Assembly (NCBI GenBank): GCA_041648155.1
Contig: JBAZPL010000016.1
Span: forward strand, 1 to 22,357
Direction: 5' to 3'
DNA from: SSS58A sp041648155
Lineage (GTDB): Bacteria > Krumholzibacteriota > Krumholzibacteriia > Krumholzibacteriales > Krumholzibacteriaceae
Length of the DNA stretch: 22,357 bases
The position numbers and the translations under genes were made by a program. The notes under the pieces are model-generated. The model saw only the letters and a program-made list of their open reading frames with translations, had not been told where the DNA came from and did no database searches. Of this stretch, positions 16,335 to 22,357 are shown in pieces; within the stretch, counting starts at the first letter, position 1; each line of letters starts with the position of its first letter.

Positions 16335-17498
16335 TCATGTCACAAACGCTTCACGGTGCCGCCTCGCGAGGAATTCTCTCGCCCAGCGGTCCGCTTCGAA
16401 AACGTCATCAAGCGCGTCGATCGGACGAGTCACGTGCGCCCCGAGCGCTTCCTCGATCCACGAGACGATCGCGAGAAATCCGATCCTCCCCGCGAGAAAC
16501 GCATTTACGGCGACTTCGTCGGCGGCGTTGAGCACGGCCGGCGCCGTTCCACCGCGCTCCGCCGCCGCGAGGGCGAGCGAGTACGCGGGGTATTCATCGC
16601 GGGGAAGAGGCGCGAATTCGAGCCGCCCGAGCTCATCGAGCCCGAGGGAACGCCAGGGAAATTCCCGCACCTCCGGATAATACAGGGCGCTCATGAGGGG
16701 CAGCTTCATATCGGCCGGCCCGAGGTGCGCGATGAGGGATCCGTCGCGCAGACGCACGATCGAATGGACGATCGATTGCGGGTGCACCACGACATTGATC
16801 GCGCGGTAGGGAAAATGAAAAAGCCAGTGGGCCTCGATCACCTCGAGCCCCTTGTTGAGGAGATTCGCCGAATCGACCGTCACCTTCGGTCCCATCTTCC
16901 ACGTCGGGTGGTTGAGAACCTGCTCGACGGTGACGTCGGCGAGATCCGCCGGGCGTCTCCCGTAGAACGGCCCTCCCGACGCGGTCAGAATGATCTCGAC
17001 CGTCTCGTCCCGATATCCGCGCAGGCAGCGCGCGAGGGAGAAATGTTCGCTGTCGATCGGTATGATCGCGTGCGTGTCGCGCGAGAAACGCCGCGAGATG
17101 AGCTCTCCGGCCGTCACAAGCGTTTCCTTGTTCGCGAGCGCCACCGTGCAACCGAGCTCGAGCGCGGTCATCGTCGGCCTGAGTCCCGCTATCCCGACGA
17201 GAGCGTTGATCACGATATGGGGTTTCGTTTCCCGGATGAGCGCTTCGATCCCCTCGTCGCCGTAGCCGACGGCTCGCCCCGCGAGATCGCGCTCCTTCAG
17301 CATCGCGCCGGCGGTGGCGCCGTCCCGCGCGGAATACCGGGCACCGGGAAACAGCTCGAGCTGGCGCGCGAGCTCCTCCACGTTGTCCCCCGCGGCGAGC
17401 CCCGCGACGTCGAATTCGTCGCGCGCGCGATCCAGAATCTCGAGCGCGGATCTTCCGATCGAGCCCGTCGATCCGAGTATGACGATTCTTTTCATCAT
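16335..17498 (-). CDS. dxr: 1-deoxy-D-xylulose 5-phosphate reductoisomerase
   Basis: Dxr makes 2-C-methyl-D-erythritol 4-phosphate with NADPH, the committed step of the MEP isoprenoid pathway. The 387-residue product begins with the NADPH motif GSTGSIGRSALEI. It carries ALANKETLV, the metal ligands in PIDSEH (Asp149 and Glu151), TASGGPF, and the third ligand Glu219 in NKGLEVIEA, followed by VVHPQSIVHS. The segment after DSEH is slightly unusual (FSLARCL where NAIFQ-like residues are common), but the catalytic residues are intact. The ATG at 17498 overlaps the cdsA stop as ATGA; a second ATG follows immediately and could also serve. Its product feeds the isoprenoid supply used by UppS, encoded two genes upstream. 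Confidence 0.98.
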   Translation of the reverse strand: MMKRIVILGSTGSIGRSALEILDRARDEFDVAGLAAGDNVEELARQLELFPGARYSARDGATAGAMLKERDLAGRAVGYGDEGIEALIRETKPHIVINALVGIAGLRPTMTALELGCTVALANKETLVTAGELISRRFSRDTHAIIPIDSEHFSLARCLRGYRDETVEIILTASGGPFYGRRPADLADVTVEQVLNHPTWKMGPKVTVDSANLLNKGLEVIEAHWLFHFPYRAINVVVHPQSIVHSIVRLRDGSLIAHLGPADMKLPLMSALYYPEVREFPWRSLGLDELGRLEFAPLPRDEYPAYSLALAAAERGGTAPAVLNAADEVAVNAFLAGRIGFLAIVSWIEEALGAHVTRPIDALDDVFEADRWAREFLARRHREAFVT

Positions 17499-18385
17499 TT
17501 GAATATCACGTACTTCAGAACGTAATAGATCAGGGGAGCCGTGAACAGGAGCGAATCGAACCGGTCGAGCACCCCGCCATGCCCGGGAATCGTCCGGGAG
17601 GAATCCTTGATCTTCACGTCCCGCTTGATCATCGATTCACAAAGATCGCCGAGCTGCCCGACGACCGAAGCGCCGAGCGCGAGACCGGCGGACTGGAGTA
17701 TCGTCAGATACGGCGCGATGACGGCGCGAACGACGAAAATCCCGACGAGTGAAAACAGCACTCCGCCGATCGCCCCCTCGATCGTTTTTCCCGGGGAGAT
17801 GCTCGGAAACAGTTTGCGCCTGCCGAGCCAGCCCCCGACGAAATATGCTCCCGTGTCGTAGCACCAGGTCAATGCGAAGGTCACGATCACGAAGGAAAAT
17901 CCGAGCGAATAGTCGAGCCCCTTGATATGGGGAAGCTCCCTGAGAAGAATGAGATGGCTTCCGAGCCATCCGATGTAGAAGACGCCGAACACGGTGACGG
18001 AGATATGATAGACGGCGAGCCCCTTCTCTTTTCGCGCGAGCTCGAGAACCATGATTCCGATGAAGATGACGCTCAGGAACAGGTTCGCGTAGATACCCTG
18101 TTGGAAAAATACATACCAGGAGAGCGCGAGCCCGCTCAGGATTCCCATCGCCTTGTACGGCTTGAGCCCCTTCGCTTCCATCATCTTATAGAATTCCCAG
18201 AGGCCGATGAGGATCATGATGTTGATGAGGGCGAGATAGTAGTATCCGCCGCGCCGCGCGATGATGATGAGACACGGGATGAAGATGGCGGACGCGATAA
18301 TCCGCTTCACGATTCCCTCGTGCCTGCGGGGAGCCGCCGCGTTCGCGTCCCGTGCGGTCGCAGGATGCTTTTCACCCGACGTCAT
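17495..18385 (-). CDS. cdsA: Phosphatidate cytidylyltransferase (CDP-diacylglycerol synthase)
   Basis: CdsA converts phosphatidic acid and CTP to CDP-diacylglycerol, the precursor of phosphatidylglycerol and phosphatidylethanolamine, in the inner membrane. The product has 296 residues, with a polar N-terminal stretch of about 25 residues and then several hydrophobic segments. The C-terminal signature is complete: SMIKRDVKIKD followed by IPGHGGVLDRFDSL, holding the conserved acidic and HGG residues. The start is the ATG at 18385, because AAGGAGGG (complement of 18394 to 18401) lies at the right distance. The frame remains open 43 codons upstream within uppS but without recognisable protein features. 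The first 14 bases overlap the uppS end, and the last four overlap dxr. Confidence 0.96.
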   Translation of the reverse strand: MTSGEKHPATARDANAAAPRRHEGIVKRIIASAIFIPCLIIIARRGGYYYLALINIMILIGLWEFYKMMEAKGLKPYKAMGILSGLALSWYVFFQQGIYANLFLSVIFIGIMVLELARKEKGLAVYHISVTVFGVFYIGWLGSHLILLRELPHIKGLDYSLGFSFVIVTFALTWCYDTGAYFVGGWLGRRKLFPSISPGKTIEGAIGGVLFSLVGIFVVRAVIAPYLTILQSAGLALGASVVGQLGDLCESMIKRDVKIKDSSRTIPGHGGVLDRFDSLLFTAPLIYYVLKYVIFK

Positions 18386-19142
18386 CGTCCGAACCCTCCT
18401 TAACCGTTCCGAATCTCCTCTCCCGGCCGAGGTACTCGCGGATCGCCGCGAAGAGATGCCCCTCCCTGAAATCGGGCCAGAGCGTATCAATGACGACAAT
18501 TTCGGTGTACGCAAGCTGCCAGAGAAAGAAATTGCTCAGCCGCATCTCTCCGCTCGTCCTGATGAGAAGATCGGGATCGGCGAGATCCGGGTCGTACAGG
18601 AACCGCCGGAACGACTTTTCGTCGAGATCGTCCGCGGCGAAGCTCCTCTCCTGAACCGCGACGGCGAACTTCCGCGCCGCATCGACGATTTCCGCCCTGC
18701 CGCCATAGCTCAGGCACAGGTTCAGGATCATGCCCGTGTTTCCCGAGAGCCTCTCGATCGTCTCCTCGAGCGTATCGAGCGTCTCCCGCGGAAGCATTCC
18801 GAGTCTCCCGATCGCCCGCAGGCGAATGTTGTTCTCGGCGAGCTCGAGATATTCCGATCGGAGCACCTCGCCGAGGAACCGCATGAGCCCGTCGACTTCG
18901 AGACGCGGCCGATTCCAGTTCTCCAGCGAAAACGTGTACAGGGAGAGAGCGGAAAGCCCGAGTTTCGCCGATGCCCGGATCGTCGCGCGGACCGACTCGG
19001 TCCCCGCGCGGTGGCCGGCGAGGCGGGGAAGCATCCGTTTTTTCGCCCACCGCCCATTCCCGTCCATGATGACGGCAACGTGCCGTGGAAGCGCGGGATG
19101 CACCTTCAGCTCGTGTATCGCACGATCATTGGAATCGCCCAT
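18372..19142 (-). CDS. uppS: Isoprenyl transferase, undecaprenyl diphosphate synthase
   Basis: This cis-prenyltransferase extends farnesyl diphosphate with isopentenyl diphosphate to the C55 carrier for peptidoglycan and O-antigen. The 256-residue product has VAVIMDGNGRWAKKR with catalytic Asp27, GHRAGTESVR, LYTFSLENWNRP, LSYGGRAEIVDAAR and the substrate motif LLIRTSGEMRLSNFFLWQ. All are family hallmarks. The start is the ATG at 19142 (MGDSNDRAIHE). The same frame runs open far upstream through frr and into pyrH, but only as a shadow of those genes. No strong Shine-Dalgarno is present; GAG lies close to the ATG. The gene sits 32 bases after frr. Confidence 0.97.
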   Translation of the reverse strand: MGDSNDRAIHELKVHPALPRHVAVIMDGNGRWAKKRMLPRLAGHRAGTESVRATIRASAKLGLSALSLYTFSLENWNRPRLEVDGLMRFLGEVLRSEYLELAENNIRLRAIGRLGMLPRETLDTLEETIERLSGNTGMILNLCLSYGGRAEIVDAARKFAVAVQERSFAADDLDEKSFRRFLYDPDLADPDLLIRTSGEMRLSNFFLWQLAYTEIVVIDTLWPDFREGHLFAAIREYLGRERRFGTVKEGSDDDVG

Positions 19143-19174
19143 CGTCTCGTTTCCCGGATTGCGTCCGCGCGCCC

Positions 19175-19735
19175 CTAGATCTCCAGAATTTCTTTTTCCT
19201 TCGCCGCGAAGATCTTGTCGAGATCGACGGTCTTCCGGTCGGTGAGATCCTGTATATCCTTCTGGCTTCGGTGCAGATCGTCCTCCGTGATCTTGTGTTC
19301 CTTTTCGATCTTCTTCATCTTGTCGATCGCGTCCCGACGCACGTTCCGGATCGCCACTTTCGCCTCCTCGATCATGTGCTTCACGGCCTTTACGAGCTCC
19401 TTGCGCCGCTCCTCGGTGAGCGGCGGAAGCGGAATCCGGATGAACGTGCCGTCGCTTTGGGGATTCAACCCGAGGTTCGACGTCTGGATGGCCTTGACGA
19501 TCTCGCCGATAAGGGGTTTCTCCCACGGCTGCACCGTGATGAGCTTCGGATCGGGAACGACGACGTTCGCGACCTGTTTGAGGGGGACCTTGGATCCGTA
19601 GTAATCTACCTTGACGCTGTCGAGAAGCGCGGGCGAAGCCTTTCCCGTGCGGATCGTCACGAGCTCCGCCTCCATCTTCTCGATCGTCGCTTTCATGTGC
19701 TTTTCGGCGGTCTGAAAAATCTCTTTCGTCTCCAT
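19175..19735 (-). CDS. frr: Ribosome recycling factor
   Basis: RRF splits the post-termination ribosome together with EF-G in the cytoplasm. The 186-residue product has the exact family length. Visible segments are RTGKASPALLDSVKVDYYGSK, the PWEKPLIGEIVKAIQTSNLG stretch, PLPPLTEERRKELVK, and the helical tail with AIRNVRRDAIDK. Its ATG at 19735 is preceded by a near-perfect Shine-Dalgarno AAAGGAGGT (complement of 19744 to 19752) that overlaps the pyrH stop codon. The gap to pyrH is 15 bases. The pyrH-frr pairing is one of the most conserved in bacteria. Confidence 0.98.
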   Translation of the reverse strand: METKEIFQTAEKHMKATIEKMEAELVTIRTGKASPALLDSVKVDYYGSKVPLKQVANVVVPDPKLITVQPWEKPLIGEIVKAIQTSNLGLNPQSDGTFIRIPLPPLTEERRKELVKAVKHMIEEAKVAIRNVRRDAIDKMKKIEKEHKITEDDLHRSQKDIQDLTDRKTVDLDKIFAAKEKEILEI

Positions 19736-19750
19736 CAGTGCCGACCTCCT

Positions 19751-20464
19751 TTACTCGACGATGGTGCCGAGGCGTTTTCCCTCGAGCACCCGCGTCAAAT
19801 TGCCCTTCTTGAGAATGTTGAATACGACTATCGGAATGCCGTTCTCCCTGCAGAGAGCGACGGCGGTGGCATCCATGACCCGCAGGTCGTCCTTGAGCAC
19901 GTCGATGTAACGCAATCTCGTCTTCAGCACGGCCTTCGGATCCTTTACCGGATCGCTTGTGTAGATGCCGTCCACCTTGGTCCCCTTGAGAAGCGCATCC
20001 GCCTTGATCTCCACCGCCCGGAGCGCCGCTGCCGTATCGGTCGTAAAGTACGGATTGCCGGTGCCGCCGGCGAGGATCACGAGACGCCCGTTCTTGAGAT
20101 GATCGAGCGCCTGGCGCCTGATATACGGCTCGGCAAACTGCTCCATGGTGATGGCGGTCATGACGTGGGCCTCGACGCCCGCGCGCTCGAGCGCCGCCTG
20201 GAGCGCGAGCGCGTTGATGATCGTGCCGAGCATTCCCATGCAATCCGCGGCAACCCGATCGACGCCCTTCTCGCTCGCCCGGTACCCGCGAAGAATGTTC
20301 CCCCCGCCGATGACCACCGCGATCTCGCTTCCCGCGTTGACGGCCTCCCGGAGCTCCCCGGCGAACACCGCTACCCTGTCGAAATCGATGCTCGTTTTGG
20401 CGCCGCCGAGCACTTCGCCGCTCACCTTGAGCAAGAGCCGCTTGAACCTGAGCTTACGTTTCAC
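19751..20464 (-). CDS. pyrH: UMP kinase
   Basis: PyrH phosphorylates UMP to UDP with ATP in pyrimidine nucleotide synthesis and belongs to the amino-acid-kinase fold, unlike eukaryotic UMP kinases. The 237-residue product shows LLKVSGEVLGG, VVIGGGNILRG, ADCMGMLGTIINALAL, LAGGTGNPYFTTDTAAALRA and VDGIYTSDP, covering the phosphate, UMP and ATP sites. The start is a GTG at 20464, supported by AAGGAG six bases upstream. A terminator separates it from tsf, so it probably begins a new transcription unit, but I see no convincing promoter in the very GC-rich 70 bases between them. Confidence 0.98.
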   Translation of the reverse strand: MKRKLRFKRLLLKVSGEVLGGAKTSIDFDRVAVFAGELREAVNAGSEIAVVIGGGNILRGYRASEKGVDRVAADCMGMLGTIINALALQAALERAGVEAHVMTAITMEQFAEPYIRRQALDHLKNGRLVILAGGTGNPYFTTDTAAALRAVEIKADALLKGTKVDGIYTSDPVKDPKAVLKTRLRYIDVLKDDLRVMDATAVALCRENGIPIVVFNILKKGNLTRVLEGKRLGTIVE

Positions 20465-20531
20465 GATCCACTCCTTCCCGTTCTCCGTGGCGCGCCGCCC
20501 GGCCGCGGCGAGCGGAACCGGAGCAGGCGAT

Positions 20532-20570
20532 AAAAGGGCGCAGGAGAAACACCCCCTGCGCCCCTGTTTT
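20532..20570. terminator. Bidirectional Rho-independent terminator after tsf
   Basis: A nine-pair stem (GGGCGCAGG at 20536 to 20544 and CCTGCGCCC at 20555 to 20563) encloses a ten-base loop. On the minus strand it is followed by TTTTAT, ending the rpsB-tsf transcript about 40 bases after tsf. On the plus strand the same stem is followed by CTGTTTT, so it could also stop antisense transcription. Confidence 0.85.
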
Positions 20571-20604
20571 CATGGCCGCCGCCCAATTTCGCACGTCCGG
20601 GATC

Positions 20605-21207
20605 TCAGCTCAAATCCTCCCCCAGCTGAAAACGACTGAAGCGCCGCACGATAATGTTCTCACCGAGCTTCGCGACGGTATCCGTAACGAACTGACTTAC
20701 CGTCTCCTCGTCGTTCTTGATATAGGGTTGATCGAGAAGACAGGCCTCATGATAGAACTTTTCAATCTTCCCTTCAACAATTTTATCGATCACGTTCGCC
20801 GGCTTGCCCGTCGCGGCCGCCTGGTTGCGGTAAATCTCCCGCTCCCGTTCCACGATCTCCGGCGGAAGCTCTTCCCGGCGCACGACGAGCGGCGAAGCGG
20901 CAGCGATCTGCATCGTGAGCTCCTTGCCGAGCGCCATGAAATCGGCGGTGCGGGCGACGAAATCGGTCTCGCAGTTGATCTCGAGCATGACGCCGATCTT
21001 CGATCCCGGATGGATGTACGAGAATATGCTGCCTTCCTTCGCCTCTTTGCCCGCGCGCTTGGCGGCCTGCGAAAGACCCTTCTCCCGCAGAATCGTGATC
21101 GCCTTCGGGAAATCGCCGTCCGCGTCCTGGAGCGCCCGTTTGCAATCCATCATGCCGGCGCCCGTTTTTTCGCGCAGCTCCATTACCCGTTTCGGTGTAA
21201 TATCCAT
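20605..21207 (-). CDS. tsf: Translation elongation factor Ts, short form
   Basis: EF-Ts exchanges GDP for GTP on EF-Tu. The 200-residue product begins with the UBA-like domain (VMELREKTGAGMMDCKRAL) and contains the EF-Tu contact motif NCETDFVAR. It ends in RFQLGEDLS. It is shorter than the 283-residue E. coli protein, matching the compact class that has a single core subdomain. The ATG at 21207 has GGAGG seven bases upstream. It follows rpsB by 41 bases and is closed by a strong terminator, so rpsB-tsf is a bicistronic unit. Confidence 0.97.
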   Translation of the reverse strand: MDITPKRVMELREKTGAGMMDCKRALQDADGDFPKAITILREKGLSQAAKRAGKEAKEGSIFSYIHPGSKIGVMLEINCETDFVARTADFMALGKELTMQIAAASPLVVRREELPPEIVEREREIYRNQAAATGKPANVIDKIVEGKIEKFYHEACLLDQPYIKNDEETVSQFVTDTVAKLGENIIVRRFSRFQLGEDLS

Positions 21208-21248
21208 TCACTATCCTCCGCTGTGCCGTACGTTGACTCTTGAGCTTT

Positions 21249-22082
21249 TCAGCGCCCCGGTTCCTGTTCTTCGATATCGACGTCCGCGCCCGTCTTCTTG
21301 CCCGATTGCCGCTTCGGATCCTTGGACTCCGGGACGTGTTCCGCCTTTTCCGGCCTGTCGGTCTTCTTGCTCTTGTCCTCGAGGAATTCCTTGTTCTTGA
21401 GATACCTGCCTCTTCCCTCGATGATGGCGTCGGCGAGCACGCGAGTGAAGAGCTTGATCGATCTGATCGCGTCGTCATTCGCCGGAACGGGGATATCAAC
21501 CTCTTCCGGATCGCAGTTCGTGTCGACGAGACCGATGATCGTGAGCCCGAGCTTGCGCGCTTCCTTCACCGCGATCTCTTCATTCTTCGTGTCGACGACG
21601 ACGAGGCAGGCCGGAATAGCCGTCATTCCCCTGATGCCGGAGAGGACCTTGAGCAGTTTCGCTTTCTGCTTCTCGACACGGAGTATTTCCTTCTTCGAAA
21701 GCTGGTTGATGCGTCCGTCTTTTTCCATCGCCTCGAGATTATCGAGACGCTCCATGCTCATTTTGATCGTTTTGAAATTCGTAAGGATGCCGCCGAGCCA
21801 CCGCTCGTTTATATAATACATCCCGCTGCGGGTCGCATCCTCCTGCACGCTCTCCTTCGCCTGCCGCTTCGTGCCGACGAATATCGAGGTCTTCCCCTCC
21901 GCAGCCAGGCGCTCGATCGCCTTGTAGGCCTTCTCGAGCTGCTCCATCGTGGAGCGGAGATCGATGATATAGATGCCGTTTTGTTCCTTGTAGATATAGG
22001 GCTTCATTTTGGGGTTCCAGCGCCGTGTCTGGTGCCCAAAATGCGCGCCCGCCTCAAGCATGTCCTTGATGGTGACGTCCAC
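21249..22082 (-). CDS. rpsB: 30S ribosomal protein S2
   Basis: S2 is a late-assembling small-subunit protein that also helps S1 bind. The product has 277 residues, with LEAGAHFGHQTRRWNPKM at the start, then FVGTKRQA, the NERWLGGILTNF segment and DTNCDPEEVDIPVPANDDAIRSIKL. The family core ends near residue 228. About 50 further residues form a highly charged Lys/Glu/Asp tail, longer than in E. coli (241 residues). The start is a GTG at 22082, chosen because AGGAGG (complement of 22090 to 22095) lies seven bases upstream. An open frame 16 codons longer would run through this ribosome site and the upstream leader and is rejected. Confidence 0.97.
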   Translation of the reverse strand: MDVTIKDMLEAGAHFGHQTRRWNPKMKPYIYKEQNGIYIIDLRSTMEQLEKAYKAIERLAAEGKTSIFVGTKRQAKESVQEDATRSGMYYINERWLGGILTNFKTIKMSMERLDNLEAMEKDGRINQLSKKEILRVEKQKAKLLKVLSGIRGMTAIPACLVVVDTKNEEIAVKEARKLGLTIIGLVDTNCDPEEVDIPVPANDDAIRSIKLFTRVLADAIIEGRGRYLKNKEFLEDKSKKTDRPEKAEHVPESKDPKRQSGKKTGADVDIEEQEPGR

Positions 22083-22110
22083 CGTGCGGCCTCCTTTGGT
22101 TGCGCCTCCA

Positions 22111-22168
22111 TCCCTCTCGAGCGGACCCAATCCCCTTGATCGGAGACACCTCGAGCCGTTACGAGGGA
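22111..22168 (-). ncRNA. Candidate structured leader RNA of rpsB (possible S2 autoregulatory element)
   Basis: The 105-base gap between rpsI and rpsB folds, on the minus strand, into a stacked hairpin. The outer stem is UCCCU with AGGGA (22164 to 22168 with 22111 to 22115). The middle stem is CUCGAG with CUCGAG (22150 to 22155 with 22116 to 22121), after an eight-base bulge. The apical hairpin is CCGAUC-AAGGG-GAUUGG (22127 to 22143). It ends about 15 bases before the Shine-Dalgarno. S2-mediated control of rpsB-tsf through a leader structure is known in other bacteria; whether this is the same element is inference. Confidence 0.4.
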
Positions 22169-22187
22169 TGTGTGTATTCGTGCGAAA

Positions 22188-22357
22188 TTATCTCTTGGAG
22201 AACTGGAACTTCCTCCGTGCCCCCGCCTGCCCGTACTTCTTCCGTTCCTTCTCGCGCGGGTCTCTCGTGAGAAAACCCCCGACCTTGAGTACCTTCTTCT
22301 GGGTTTCGTCCTGCATGATGATCGCACGAGAGATGCCGAGTCGAAGCGCTCCGGCCT
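22188..22357 (-). CDS. rpsI: 30S ribosomal protein S9, 5' end cut by window edge
   Basis: S9 is a small-subunit head protein whose C-terminal tail reaches the P-site tRNA. Only the last 56 codons are in the window. They read GALRLGISRAI, then GGFLTRDPREKERKKYG and the hallmark ending ARRKFQFSKR before a TAA at 22188 to 22190. The conserved terminal SKR that touches the anticodon arm is intact. rpsB follows after 105 bases; I see no clear terminator between them, so read-through into rpsB is possible. Confidence 0.96.
   Translation of the reverse strand, partial: AGALRLGISRAIIMQDETQKKVLKVGGFLTRDPREKERKKYGQAGARRKFQFSKR

Noticed and set aside
18372..20243. Open minus-strand frame of 623 codons covering uppS, frr and most of pyrH
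   Set aside because: Only the last 256 codons are uppS. The upstream part is low-complexity Arg/Gly/His-rich translation in a different frame from frr and pyrH, typical of shadows in GC-rich DNA.

Overview
The window reads as a compact, GC-rich bacterial chromosome segment carrying conserved core genes. Fifteen of its sixteen confident genes lie on the minus strand, so transcription runs from high to low coordinates. The organism has a double membrane: two Omp85-type barrels, a TamB-like bridge protein, RseP and a lipoprotein are present. It makes isoprenoids by the MEP route (dxr) and carries the GatCAB amidotransferase. The barrel fusion and gene order suggest an uncultured lineage in or near the FCB superphylum (for example Krumholzibacteriota or Eisenbacteria). 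That placement is inference; there is no rRNA here to fix it.

From right to left, block 1 (22357 to 20605) is the end of rpsI, then rpsB and tsf. A folded candidate S2 leader RNA precedes rpsB, and a clear bidirectional terminator follows tsf. Block 2 (20464 to 14960) is pyrH-frr-uppS-cdsA-dxr-rseP, tightly packed with short gaps or overlaps. It covers UMP phosphorylation, ribosome recycling, undecaprenyl-diphosphate synthesis, CDP-diacylglycerol synthesis, the committed MEP step and site-2 proteolysis. Block 3 is one plus-strand gene (14554 to 14976) for a small predicted lipoprotein. It meets rseP tail to tail with a 17-base overlap and faces away from the next operon.

Block 4 (14501 to 3245) is an envelope operon: a three-POTRA Omp85 protein (TamA-like), a TamB-like protein, and a 1053-residue protein. 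The last joins a signal peptide, a gluzincin-type metallopeptidase domain, a six-repeat TolB-like propeller and an Omp85-type barrel with no POTRA domains. A PcrA/UvrD helicase follows, its start codon sharing a base with the stop of the barrel fusion. Block 5 (3139 to 1) is gatC-gatA-gatB with its own consensus-like promoter; gatB runs off the left edge.

The most unusual content is the metallopeptidase-propeller-barrel fusion in a TamA/TamB operon, the lipoprotein gene lying antisense to the best promoter and a dyad upstream of that operon, and a possible 27-codon ORF coupled to the fusion. I see no tRNA or rRNA genes, mobile elements or CRISPR arrays, and no gene-free stretch longer than about 150 bases.
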